A stretch of 64,000 nt of DNA, taken from positions 310,001 through 374,000 of the forward strand of contig NZ_JYLN01000005.1 in the NCBI RefSeq assembly GCF_001439735.1, in the 5' to 3' direction. Numbering within the stretch: position 1 is the first letter of the stretch; every line of letters begins with the position of its first letter. The position numbers and the translations under genes are program-made. Shown piece by piece: positions 46,910 through 55,609 of the stretch. The notes under the pieces were generated by a model. It had not been told where the DNA came from and made no database searches. It saw only the letters and a list, made by a program, of their open reading frames with translations. Source of the DNA: Pseudomonas paralactis (GTDB taxonomy: Bacteria; Pseudomonadota; Gammaproteobacteria; Pseudomonadales; Pseudomonadaceae).

Positions 46910-48075
46910 GCGCGGCGCCTGAGCAGCACAGTCTGGGCGAGTGCGCTGACCGACAGCAACGCGGCGCAGAAGAAAATCCAGCCGTAGCCGAGGTTCAACG
47001 CCACGGCGCCCATCAACGGCCCGGCAATCGCCAACGCCAGGTCGAAAAACACCGCATAGGCACTCAGCCCCGCACCTCGGCTGCTGTCCGGTACTTGCTT
47101 GATGGCTTCAACGCCGAGTGCCGGGTACACCAGTGACAGGCCAAAGCCGGTCAACCCCGCACCGATCAAGGCGACGCCGGTGGACGGTGCCAGCCATAAC
47201 AGCGCCAGGCCCAGGGTTTCGATGCTCATGCAGGCGATGGCGGCGGTAAAACCACCAAAGCGGCTGATGGCAGAAATGAACAGCAGGCGCGACAGAATAA
47301 AACACACGCCAAATACCGTCAGGCAATACGCCGCGCCGCTCCAGCCACGATTGAGGTAATACAGGGTAATGAAGGTCGTCAGCGTGCCGTAGCCAATCGA
47401 CGCCAGGCACAAGCTGGTGCCAAACGGCGCGATGCGCCCGAACACTGCCCAGAACGGCAGCCGCTCACCGCGCACCACCGGCACTGAAGGCTTATTACGG
47501 ATCAGCACCAGCCCCAACCCCGCCAACACTGACAGGGCAATTCCCAGGCTGGTATAGCCATACTCCGCCACCATCACCACGCCGACTGGCGCACCAATGG
47601 CAATGGCGCCGTAGGAGGCAATGCCATTCCAGGAGATCGAGCGCGCGGTGTGTTCAGTGCCCACGGCGCCCATGCACCAACTGATGGTACCCACGCCAAT
47701 CAGGCCCTGGGCCACGCCGAGTAACAGGCGACCGGCGATCAGAATACCCAGGCTCAAGCTCGGCAGACTTTCCAGCAGCGTGGCGATAAAGGTCAGTACA
47801 CCGCTGATCAGAATGCCGGCCAGGCCTAGCACGATCGCGCGTTTGGTACCGACGTTATCCGACATCCGCCCGGCCATCGGACGGCTGAGCAGTGTGGCAA
47901 GGTACTGCGAACCGATGGTCACCCCGGCCACCACGGCGCTGAAACCCAGTTGCTCGTGCACATAGCCTGGAATCACCGCTATCGGCAGGCCGATGCAGAT
48001 AAAGGCAATGAAGGTGTAGAAAACGATGGAAACGATCTGCAGGGTGATCGACAGGGAGGAGGGGGCGGCAGGCAT
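46903..48075 (-). CDS. MFS transporter, YhhS/YfcJ-like
   Basis: A 390-residue protein with twelve spans. Motif A appears as RPMAGRMSDNVGTKRAIVLG, and spans 1-2 have FICIGLPIAVIPGYVHEQLGF, typical of the YhhS-like group of putative sugar or arabinose exporters. Substrate unknown. The gene stands alone; a REPIN lies upstream. Confidence 0.88.
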   Translation of the reverse strand: MPAAPSSLSITLQIVSIVFYTFIAFICIGLPIAVIPGYVHEQLGFSAVVAGVTIGSQYLATLLSRPMAGRMSDNVGTKRAIVLGLAGILISGVLTFIATLLESLPSLSLGILIAGRLLLGVAQGLIGVGTISWCMGAVGTEHTARSISWNGIASYGAIAIGAPVGVVMVAEYGYTSLGIALSVLAGLGLVLIRNKPSVPVVRGERLPFWAVFGRIAPFGTSLCLASIGYGTLTTFITLYYLNRGWSGAAYCLTVFGVCFILSRLLFISAISRFGGFTAAIACMSIETLGLALLWLAPSTGVALIGAGLTGFGLSLVYPALGVEAIKQVPDSSRGAGLSAYAVFFDLALAIAGPLMGAVALNLGYGWIFFCAALLSVSALAQTVLLRRRAY

Positions 48076-48128
48076 GAGTACTCAATCGCTGGCGGGCGGT
48101 AAAGCATCATGGCATATCCCGCATTACT

Positions 48129-48226
48129 GTAGGAGCGAGCTTGCTCGCGAAGAACGTCAACGATAACGCGGGTTGCCTGATTCTGCGCGGCGTCCTCAGG
48201 TTTTTCGCGAGCAAGCTCGCTCCTAC
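48129..48226. repeat. REPIN, GTAGGAGCGAG type
   Basis: Perfect inverted outer units with forward spacer (ACGTCAACGATAACGCG). It lies between the MFS gene and the terminator of ybiT. Confidence 0.93.
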
Positions 48227-48244
48227 AGTAGTAGAGCGTATGCA

Positions 48245-48275
48245 AAAAAGCCCTGTCACAGGGACAGGGCTTTTG
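48245..48275 (-). terminator. Intrinsic terminator of ybiT
   Basis: On the minus strand AAGCCCTGTC and GACAGGGCTT form a strong stem with a short loop, followed by TTTTTT. It lies 20 bases after the ybiT stop. Confidence 0.85.
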
Positions 48276-48295
48276 CTTGCAGCTAAGTGCTGTTC

Positions 48296-49882
48296 TTAGA
48301 ACACCACACCCTGGCTACGCAAGTAGTCGTCATAGGTGCCGCTGAAGTCGATCACGCCGCTTGGGCTCAACTCGATGATGCGGGTGGCCAGGGACGATAC
48401 GAACTCGCGGTCGTGGCTGACGAAGATCAGCGTGCCCGGGTAGTTCTCCAGCGCCAGGTTCAACGCCTCGATGGATTCCATGTCCAAGTGGTTGGTCGGC
48501 TCGTCCATGATCAGCACGTTCGGCTTTTGCAGGATCAGCTTGCCGAACAGCATACGACCTTGCTCACCACCGGAGATCACTTTGACCGACTTCTGGATTT
48601 CGTCGTTGGAGAACAACATACGGCCCAGGGTGCCACGGATCATTTGTTCGCCCTGGGTCCACTGGCCCATCCAGTCGAACAGGCTCACGTCGTCTTCGAA
48701 GTCGTGGGCGTGGTCCTGGGCGTAGTAGCCCAGCTCGGCGGCGTCGGTCCACTTAATGCTGCCGGCGTCCGGGGTCAGCTCGTTGACCAAGGTGCGCAGC
48801 AGGGTGGTCTTGCCGATACCGTTGGGGCCGATGATCGCCACGCGCTCGCCGGCTTCAACCTGGAAGCTGAAGTCTTTGAACAGCGGCTTGCCGTCAAAAC
48901 CTTTGGCCATCTTTTCGACCATGACCGCCTGGCGATGCAGCTTTTTGTTCTGCTCGAAACGGATGAACGGGCTCACACGGCTCGAAGGCTTGACCTCAGC
49001 CAGTTGGATCTTGTCGATCGCCTTGGCACGGGATGTGGCCTGCTTGGCTTTCGAGGCGTTGGCCGAGAAGCGGCTGACGAAGGATTGCAGCTCGGAGATC
49101 TGCGCTTTCTTCTTGGCGTTGTCCGACAGCAACTGCTCGCGGGACTGGGTCGCCACGGTCATGTACTCGTCGTAGTTGCCCGGGAACAGGCGCAGCTCGC
49201 CGTAGTCCAGGTCAGCCATGTGGGTGCACACGCTGTTCAGGAAGTGACGGTCGTGAGAGATGATGATCATCAGGCTGGAGCGCTGGGTCAGGATGTTTTC
49301 CAGCCAGCGGATGGTGTTGATGTCCAGGTGGTTGGTCGGTTCGTCGAGCAACAGCACTTCCGGGTCAGAGAACAGCGCCTGGGCCAGCAATACACGCAGC
49401 TTCCAGCCTGGAGAGACTTCGCTCATCGGGCCGAAATGCTGCTCCAGGGGAATACCCAGGCCCAGCAGCAACTCACCGGCGCGGGATTCGGCGGTGTAGC
49501 CGTCCATTTCGGCGAACTCGGTTTCCAGCTCGGCCACGGCCATGCCGTCTTCTTCGCTCATTTCCGGCAGCGAGTAGATGCGGTCACGCTCAGCCTTGAC
49601 CTTCCACAGTTCCTCGTGGCCCATGATCACGGTATCGAGCACGGTGAATTCTTCGTAGGCGAACTGGTCCTGGCGCAGTTTACCCAGGCGCACATTCGGC
49701 TCCAGCATCACCTGGCCGCCGGACGGATCGAGGTCGCCACCGAGGATTTTCATGAAGGTCGACTTGCCGCAACCGTTGGCACCGATCAAACCATAGCGGT
49801 TGCCGGCGCCGAACTTGACCGAGACGTTCTCGAAGAGCGGCTTGGCGCCGAACTGCATGGTGATGTTAGCTGTGGAGATCAA
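48296..49882 (-). CDS. ybiT: ABC-F type ATPase YbiT
   Basis: A 528-residue soluble protein with two ATPase domains that bind the ribosome exit site. Walker A motifs are GANGCGKST and GPNGIGKTT; Walker B motifs are [11 protein letters not shown] and [11 protein letters not shown]. The first signature is [14 protein letters not shown] rather than LSGGQ, as in E. coli YbiT; the second is [13 protein letters not shown]. Start is a TTG with AGG eight bases before. N-terminal sequence follows E. coli YbiT closely ([18 protein letters not shown]). Confidence 0.93.
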   Translation of the reverse strand: MISTANITMQFGAKPLFENVSVKFGAGNRYGLIGANGCGKSTFMKILGGDLDPSGGQVMLEPNVRLGKLRQDQFAYEEFTVLDTVIMGHEELWKVKAERDRIYSLPEMSEEDGMAVAELETEFAEMDGYTAESRAGELLLGLGIPLEQHFGPMSEVSPGWKLRVLLAQALFSDPEVLLLDEPTNHLDINTIRWLENILTQRSSLMIIISHDRHFLNSVCTHMADLDYGELRLFPGNYDEYMTVATQSREQLLSDNAKKKAQISELQSFVSRFSANASKAKQATSRAKAIDKIQLAEVKPSSRVSPFIRFEQNKKLHRQAVMVEKMAKGFDGKPLFKDFSFQVEAGERVAIIGPNGIGKTTLLRTLVNELTPDAGSIKWTDAAELGYYAQDHAHDFEDDVSLFDWMGQWTQGEQMIRGTLGRMLFSNDEIQKSVKVISGGEQGRMLFGKLILQKPNVLIMDEPTNHLDMESIEALNLALENYPGTLIFVSHDREFVSSLATRIIELSPSGVIDFSGTYDDYLRSQGVVF

Positions 49883-50024
49883 TTACTTTACCTATCAATG
49901 GGTTGCGAGCGTGACGGCAGGTGCCTTCAGGCATACGTCAACAGCGACATCAAGGCACGAAACCCGGTCGCTGAGCGGAAAATTTGGGGTGTGTGTTGGA
50001 ATTTGGCGCGCATTGTCGCATATG

Positions 50025-51263
50025 TCAGGCGACAGTTGTATGGCGAGCTAAGGATGGTTTTGCCAAGGTCTCCGGCATGGCCAGCCACAACAGCATCAAG
50101 GCAACGGCTGCAACCGCCGCCAACGTGAGGAAAGCCGCGTTGTAGCCAGCTTGCTGCACCACGAAACCGGCCAGGCTGTTGCTGAGTGCCGCGCCCAGGC
50201 CGAATACGGTGGAGAGGGCGCCCAGGCTGACGTTGAAGCGCCCGGTGCCTTGGGTCAGGTCTTTGACGATCACCGGGAACAGGGCGCCGAAAATGCCGGC
50301 GCCGATACCGTCGAGCATCTGCACGGCCACCAGCCAGTAGGGGTCGCTGGACAGGGTATAGAGTACGCCACGCAGCGGCAGTATCAGGAAACCGGCAAGC
50401 AACAGCGGCTTGCGCCCCCAGATATCTGCCTTGAGCCCGACCAGCCAGGCGATCGGGACCATGACCAACTGTGCGGCGACAATGCAGGCTGAGGTCAGGG
50501 GCGTGGCCATCTGCAGGTTGATCTGCGCCAGCTTCTGGCTGACCAGTGGCAGCATCGCGGCATTGGCCAGGTGAAACAGCGCGCAGCAGACGGCGAACAG
50601 CAGCAACGGGCGGTTAGCCAGCAAGACGGTCAGGCCCGATGGCTGCTCGTGGTCGCTGTGATGGGCGGGATCGAAGCCACGGGCGACCTCATGATCAATC
50701 GCCTTGCCAGAAACACAACTGACCGCAATGACACTGGCGACTGCCATAAACGCCATCAGGTAAAACACCACCACCGGCCCATACAGATACGCCAGGCCCC
50801 CGGCCAGCAGTGCGGCCACGGCGTTGCCGGCGTGGTTGAAGGTTTCGTTGCGCCCGGTACGCCGAGTGAAAGCACGGGGGCCGGTAATACCAAGAGAGAT
50901 GGCAGAAATGGCCGGGGCGAATACCGATGCGGCAACGGCGCTGGCGGCCTGGGTCAGCGCTACCCAGCCAAATGAACTGACGAAGGGCAGTATCAGGCAA
51001 CTGCCAGTGACCAGCAGCGCGGCAATCGCGATGACTGCACGCTTGCTGCGGGTTCGGTCGATCAGCGCACCCGCCGGGCCCTGGGTGATCAAGGCGGCGA
51101 TACCGGCCAGGGTCATGACTACGCCGATACTGGCCGGGTCCCATTTATGGACCGCCAGCAGGTAGATCGCCAGATACGGCCCGAGACCGTCGCGAACATC
51201 CGCGAGGAAGAAGTTCAGGCTGTCCAGGGAAAGGGCGGTACGCAGATCTGAATGATGGGCCAC
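50025..51263 (-). CDS. MFS transporter
   Basis: A 412-residue protein with twelve spans: FLADVRDGLGPYLAIYLL in span 1, motif A-like GPAGALIDRTRSKRAVIAI, and GITGPRAFTRRTGRNETFNH in the loop between spans 4 and 5. It starts with GTG, AAGG eight bases before. The family resembles multidrug or sugar exporters; substrate not known. Divergent from the methyltransferase gene. Confidence 0.87.
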   Translation of the reverse strand: MAHHSDLRTALSLDSLNFFLADVRDGLGPYLAIYLLAVHKWDPASIGVVMTLAGIAALITQGPAGALIDRTRSKRAVIAIAALLVTGSCLILPFVSSFGWVALTQAASAVAASVFAPAISAISLGITGPRAFTRRTGRNETFNHAGNAVAALLAGGLAYLYGPVVVFYLMAFMAVASVIAVSCVSGKAIDHEVARGFDPAHHSDHEQPSGLTVLLANRPLLLFAVCCALFHLANAAMLPLVSQKLAQINLQMATPLTSACIVAAQLVMVPIAWLVGLKADIWGRKPLLLAGFLILPLRGVLYTLSSDPYWLVAVQMLDGIGAGIFGALFPVIVKDLTQGTGRFNVSLGALSTVFGLGAALSNSLAGFVVQQAGYNAAFLTLAAVAAVALMLLWLAMPETLAKPSLARHTTVA

Positions 51264-51417
51264 AGTGCGACCTTCAAGAGCGGCGTTCAGGGGCTGAACA
51301 CGCGATGGCTTAATGACCGGTAGGCTTGGCCATAAGTTTCGCTGGTACTGCGGGTTTTATCTGGCAGATATTTGGCTTATGTTCCTAAGCTCGCTGTATT
51401 GACTTTCTGGAGACGCA

Positions 51418-52230
51418 ATGGACATGCCCTCAGCGCAAGAGGCGATCGCCAGCAATAAAAACGCTTGGGACGAATCCGCCGGGTTGCACAAAAATACCGC
51501 GACCTGGGCGGCACTGGTGGCCTCGGTAGCCGCGCCTGATTTTTCCTGCCTTGACCCGACCATCACCACCTTGCTGCAAGAGGTGGGCGTGGTGGGCAAG
51601 GACGTGGTGCAATTGTGTTGCAACAACGGACGCGAAAGCCTTTCGTTGTATGGCTTGGGCGCCCGTTCGGTGGTGGGGGTTGATCAATCCCGGGCGTTTC
51701 TTGAACAGGCGCGGGAATTGGCCGAGGTCTCGCCACACAGCCCTGAGTTCATTGAGACCGATATCCACCATTTGCCCGATCGTTTGCAGGCACGGTTCGA
51801 TATTGCCCTGGTGACCATTGGCGTGCTGGGTTGGATGCCGGATGTGGCGTTGTTCATGCGCCAGGTCGCCAGTGTGCTGAAGCCCGGCGGTACGTTGGTC
51901 ATGTACGAAACCCATCCCTTTCTTGAGGTGTTTGACCCCTGTGGGGGCAACCCGATGCTGCCTGCCAGTTCTTACTTCCAGCGTGAACCCTTTGTGCTGC
52001 AGGAGGCCATTGTCTATGAAGGGAAGGACGAGCGGCCCGGGCCGACCTCCTATTGGTATGTACATACCCTGGGCAGTGTGGTCAGCGGGGCTATCGCAGC
52101 GCAGTTGCAGATCGCTCATTTGCAGGAATACCCGCATTCCAACCGGGAAGAACTCTACGATCAATATGAGCATCAGGCCGCGCAACTGCCCCTGTGCTTT
52201 ACCATGACAGCGATCAGGCGTGATAGCTGA
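51418..52230 (+). CDS. Class I SAM-dependent methyltransferase
   Basis: A 270-residue protein. VVQLCCNNGRESLSLYGLGA is the SAM-binding loop, VGVDQSRAFLEQA follows, and SVLKPGGTLVMYETHPFLEV is the usual strand 5 region. GGAG lies six bases before the ATG. Substrate unknown; many relatives act on small molecules. Transcribed alone. Confidence 0.88.
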   Translation: MDMPSAQEAIASNKNAWDESAGLHKNTATWAALVASVAAPDFSCLDPTITTLLQEVGVVGKDVVQLCCNNGRESLSLYGLGARSVVGVDQSRAFLEQARELAEVSPHSPEFIETDIHHLPDRLQARFDIALVTIGVLGWMPDVALFMRQVASVLKPGGTLVMYETHPFLEVFDPCGGNPMLPASSYFQREPFVLQEAIVYEGKDERPGPTSYWYVHTLGSVVSGAIAAQLQIAHLQEYPHSNREELYDQYEHQAAQLPLCFTMTAIRRDS

Positions 52231-52247
52231 TCAAGGTTTGCGCACAC

Positions 52248-52276
52248 AAAAAAGGCCCGCGAGGAGAGGGCGGGCC
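52248..52276 (-). terminator. Intrinsic terminator facing the TIGR03067-like gene
   Basis: GGCCCGC and GCGGGCC form a 7-base-pair stem with a 9-base loop. On the minus strand it is followed by TTTTTT, so it ends transcripts from the gene at 52383; in the other direction it may also slow the methyltransferase transcript. Confidence 0.75.
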
Positions 52277-52288
52277 AAGTGATTCACT

Positions 52289-52386
52289 GTAGGAGCGAGC
52301 TTGCTCGCGAAGAACGTTAACGATCACGCGTGTTGCCTGAATGAACGCAGCGTCTGTGAGTTTTTCGTGAGCAAGCTCGCTCTTAC
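52289..52386. repeat. REPIN, GTAGGAGCGAG type, overlapping a stop codon
   Basis: Outer units are GTAGGAGCGAGCTTGCTCGC (left) and a diverged GTGAGCAAGCTCGCTCTTAC (right), with forward spacer. The right end overlaps the last codons and supplies the TAA of the TIGR03067-like gene. Confidence 0.9.
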
Positions 52387-52769
52387 AAGCGCCGTACGAA
52401 GGTGCGCATGGTTTGCCCGGGGCCGGTGCTGAACACGGTGGGCCTGGGCATGCCTTCATCCGCTGCGATAAATACGAAGTCATCGCCGTCCAGCCGGTAA
52501 CTGGCGGGGAGCTGCTTGCCTGCATCGTCACCCATGTCGTCCGTCCAGGTGATGCTTTTGGGATGCGTGCCGGCGTCCAGCACGAACCGACCCGAGAGCA
52601 ATATTTCGCCACTTACCGTGGTGACTTCGAAGCGATCTTCAATAATTGTGGTCAAGGCCCCGGGGGCACTGTGAATGTCCGCAGGGTTGAGAACGCCACT
52701 GTCTTCAAGAGCTGTTTGCTCCCAAGTGCCTTGCAGGGCTTGAAGATCCGAGGTTGAAAGCGGTGACAT
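52383..52769 (-). CDS. TIGR03067-domain protein
   Basis: A 128-residue lipocalin-like protein with the family start LQALQGTWEQTALEDSG, then LSGRFVLDAGTHPKSITW and YRLDGDDFVF. No signal peptide. Function unknown. Its reading frame ends with RRL and a TAA that belongs to the REPIN edge, so the original C-terminus may have been different. Confidence 0.85.
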   Translation of the reverse strand: MSPLSTSDLQALQGTWEQTALEDSGVLNPADIHSAPGALTTIIEDRFEVTTVSGEILLSGRFVLDAGTHPKSITWTDDMGDDAGKQLPASYRLDGDDFVFIAADEGMPRPTVFSTGPGQTMRTFVRRL

Positions 52770-53088
52770 ACAAGTTCCTTTTTGTAGAAGAGAAGTGTTC
52801 GCAACTAACAGCGCGCTAAGTTTTTTTCTTTATAGGACAGGTATTTGACAGCATTTTCATGTTGTATTGACTACGCTTGCAACGACGCTGCTCCCACAGG
52901 GTTGCGACGTTTGTACTACGCGACGACTTAAAAATCGAAATAATCCCCGACATCGTGGGATATTTCAGCTGGCGAAGTGGTCACATCGCCACTGGTCCGG
53001 CGTATCAAGGGCGTTGTCCCTGATTTTTGAAGTCATTCAGGCTTCTGAGAATGATGGCCTTTTAGTATTATTTTAAGGTGTTCTTATT
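52770..53088. promoter_or_regulatory. AT-rich gap upstream of wzz with a TTGACA
   Basis: This 319-base gap separates two divergent genes. It is AT-rich compared with the surroundings and has TTGACA at 52845 as a possible -35 element, with a poor -10. The short open frame inside it shows no ribosome site or protein-like composition. Nothing else was seen. Confidence 0.3.
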
Positions 53089-54426
53089 TTGAATCGCACT
53101 TCCCCGCTTCCGCCTTCCGTAGCTTCCGATGAAATTGATCTGTTTGAATTGTTTCACGCCATCTGGCGGCAAAAAAAGCTGGTAGTCGGTTGTACGCTTC
53201 TTGCAGGCGTATTAGGGGCGGGGTATGCGTTCCTGGCACCCAAGACGTATGAAGTCAGCAGTGTGTTACGGCCTGCGGCAATCAACGAGCTAGACGCCTT
53301 GAATCGTTCAGAAGTTTATAAGTTGCCGCCTGCCGATGCGCTGCTCAAAGTGGGCGCTCAGCTGGATTCCTATGATGCACGCCTGGGGTTCTTCAAGGAC
53401 CATGAAGAGTTGTTCAAGGCGTTCAAGAAACCAGGGCAGACCCTTGAGCAGAGCTTTGAGGCGTTCAACCGTAATTCCGTCAACCTGATTCTGCCCGACC
53501 CCAAAAAATCCGATTCGCTGAGCAGCTATATTCGTCTGGAGCTGCAATACCCGGCCGACGTCGACGGTGTCGCCATCCTCAACGGCTTTGTGGATTACGC
53601 CATTGCCGCCGAGCGTCAGCAGGTGGGCGCTGACCTCAAAGTCATCGTCAACAACCGTCTGACCGAGCTCAAGGGCAAGATCGACGCTGCCCGTTCCAAC
53701 TACGATACCGACAAGGAATCCAAGATCGCCAAGCTGCTTGAGGCTGACCGACTCAAGCGTGCCCAACTGCAGGATGAGCTCAGCGCGCTGCGCCTGCAGA
53801 TGAAGATGGAGCGTACCAATCGCCTGGCCGAGCTGGCGGAAGCCATTTCCATTGCCAAGTCCATGGGCATCCGTACGCCGACGACGCCGTCTTCCATGGC
53901 GGACTCCACACGCAGTGGTTCCAGCCAGGTCATGCGCACAGAGGTCAACAATCAGAAGATCCCGCTGTACTTCATGGGCACCGAGGCGCTGGAAGCCGAG
54001 CGTGCCGCGTTGCAACAGCGCACCAGTGATGACTTCACCAACCCGCGCATTGCCGAGATCGGCAAGGATTTGCAACTGCTGGAAAGCAACCGCGAAGTCG
54101 AGGTGCTGCGCAAGCGTGGTAATGAGGACATCTTCTTGCAGGATGTCGAGCCGCTTCGTGCTGAAGTCGCCAGGCTGCGTGGCTTGAACATCGACATGAG
54201 CAACCTGAAGCTTGTGACGATCGACCGCCGCGCTCAGGAGCCTTTGGCGCCGATCAAGCCGAAAAAGCCGCTGGTCATTGCGTTGAGTTTGGTCGGCGGC
54301 CTGTTGCTGGGTCTGATGATCGCGCTGATCCGCCACTTCATCCGCAGTCGCAGCCAGGTGGTCCCCTATACCGCGTTGGCAGACGCCAGTTTGCCCCGCC
54401 GCGAGGGTAAGGACGCCCCGCAATAA
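53089..54426 (+). CDS. wzz: LPS O-antigen chain length determinant (Wzz/PCP1 family)
   Basis: A 445-residue inner membrane protein. Span 1 is at about 31-50, span 2 near residue 400 with the Pro-rich PLAPIKPKKPLV before it; between them is a long helical periplasmic part (LKGKIDAARSNYDTDKESKI). Oligomers set the number of O-antigen repeats. The N-terminus has the Wzz-type DEIDLFELFHAIWRQKKLV. The start is TTG with AAGGTG nine bases before. Longer than E. coli WzzB (about 325), in the range of pseudomonad Wzz2/FepE forms. Confidence 0.93.
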   Translation: MNRTSPLPPSVASDEIDLFELFHAIWRQKKLVVGCTLLAGVLGAGYAFLAPKTYEVSSVLRPAAINELDALNRSEVYKLPPADALLKVGAQLDSYDARLGFFKDHEELFKAFKKPGQTLEQSFEAFNRNSVNLILPDPKKSDSLSSYIRLELQYPADVDGVAILNGFVDYAIAAERQQVGADLKVIVNNRLTELKGKIDAARSNYDTDKESKIAKLLEADRLKRAQLQDELSALRLQMKMERTNRLAELAEAISIAKSMGIRTPTTPSSMADSTRSGSSQVMRTEVNNQKIPLYFMGTEALEAERAALQQRTSDDFTNPRIAEIGKDLQLLESNREVEVLRKRGNEDIFLQDVEPLRAEVARLRGLNIDMSNLKLVTIDRRAQEPLAPIKPKKPLVIALSLVGGLLLGLMIALIRHFIRSRSQVVPYTALADASLPRREGKDAPQ

Positions 54427-54442
54427 CGCAGTAAAGCCTTCA

Positions 54443-54470
54443 AACAGGCGGGCACACAAGCCCGCCTGTT
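54443..54470 (+). terminator. Hairpin after wzz
   Basis: AACAGGCGGGC and GCCCGCCTGTT form a perfect 11-base-pair stem with a 6-base loop, 17 bases after the wzz stop. The T-run is poor (GTTCCCGCC), so termination may be partial. Confidence 0.6.
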
Positions 54471-54678
54471 CCCGCCCCCAGCACACTCAGTAGACAGCTT
54501 TTCACAATTCTTAGTTAACCTTTGGTTACAAAGTATGGCTAAATAACGGCCAATGGTTACACGCCGCAAGGTCGCCAGGCCTGGCGTGTCACCTGTACGT
54601 GAATTGTGATTTCAGGTGCTGCATATCCATCCTCGGCCGTTGTGGGCCCGCAGGAGCAGCCTGTTCTCTCCCTGACTT

Positions 54679-55590
54679 GTGACGAATCCCTTGAAACTCA
54701 TCATTGTTGCTCTCTACGTTGCCTCCATTGCGTATGTACACCTGCGCGGTCGGGTGCGACATAAGCTGGGTCGCCAGCTTAGCGACCACTCGACGTTCCT
54801 GGCGCCGATCAACTGTTTCCTGTACCTGTTCTCCAGGCAGCCCAGCCGTCCCTTTCTTTCACCCAGTGATTTTCCGGACCTGAGCCCCTTGCAGGAACAT
54901 TGGCAAGAGATCCGCGAGGAAGGCCAGAACCTGATGCGGGCAGGGGAGATCAAGCGTTCGGACCAGTACAACGACGTGGGTTTCAACTCGTTTTTCAAGT
55001 CGGGCTGGAAGCGTTTTTACCTCAAGTGGTACGGTGACAGCCACCCTTCGGCGATGAAGCTGTGCCCACGCACCACTGAGTTGGTGCAAGGCATCGGTGC
55101 GATCAAGGCCGCGATGTTCGCCGAACTGCCACCGGGCTCCAAGCTGGTGCGTCACCGTGACCCGTATGCGGGCTCCTATCGGTATCACTTGGGTCTGGAT
55201 ACGCCCAACGACCCAGGGTGCTACATCAATGTGGATGGTGAGAGCTACTACTGGCGCGACGGCGAGCCGGTGATGTTCGACGAGACCTACATTCACTACG
55301 CAGAAAACACCACCCAACAGAACCGCATCATTCTGTTCTGCGATATCGAACGCCCGATGAAGTACCGCTGGGCGGCGGCGTTCAACCGTTGGTTCAGTCG
55401 CAATGTGATGGCCGCTGCGGGCTCGCCCAATGATGATGGCGACAAGACGGGCGGCCTCAACCGCGCCTTTACCCGCTTGTACAAGATTCGCCTGCGCGGC
55501 AAAGAGCTCAAAAAGCGTAATCGCACGCGCTACTACCTGGAAAAGTGGGCGATTTTCGCGGGCCTGGCACTGATCTTTATTCTTATCTAA
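54679..55590 (+). CDS. lpxO: Lipid A 2-hydroxylase LpxO (aspartyl/asparaginyl beta-hydroxylase family)
   Basis: A 303-residue protein with a span at each end (IIVALYVASIAYVHL and WAIFAGLALIFILI) and a cytosolic 2-oxoglutarate/Fe(II) dioxygenase domain: GSKLVRHRDPYAGSYRYHLG with the iron-binding HxD, VMFDETYIHYAENTT with the distal His, and NRIILFCDIERPM with the 2-oxoglutarate Arg. LpxO hydroxylates the secondary acyl chains of lipid A. Start is uncertain: GTG at 54679 or TTG at 54691; neither has a clear site. Confidence 0.9.
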   Translation: MTNPLKLIIVALYVASIAYVHLRGRVRHKLGRQLSDHSTFLAPINCFLYLFSRQPSRPFLSPSDFPDLSPLQEHWQEIREEGQNLMRAGEIKRSDQYNDVGFNSFFKSGWKRFYLKWYGDSHPSAMKLCPRTTELVQGIGAIKAAMFAELPPGSKLVRHRDPYAGSYRYHLGLDTPNDPGCYINVDGESYYWRDGEPVMFDETYIHYAENTTQQNRIILFCDIERPMKYRWAAAFNRWFSRNVMAAAGSPNDDGDKTGGLNRAFTRLYKIRLRGKELKKRNRTRYYLEKWAIFAGLALIFILI

Positions 55591-55609
55591 ACCCTTTGCC
55601 GGGCGCGAA

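Noticed and set aside
48287..50128. Plus-strand frame of 613 codons opposite ybiT
   Set aside because: Antisense shadow of an ABC-F gene with both Walker motifs; composition is His/Gln/Val rich, typical of shadows.
52867..53076. Small frame of 69 codons upstream of wzz
   Set aside because: No ribosome site and no protein-like composition in an AT-rich promoter gap.
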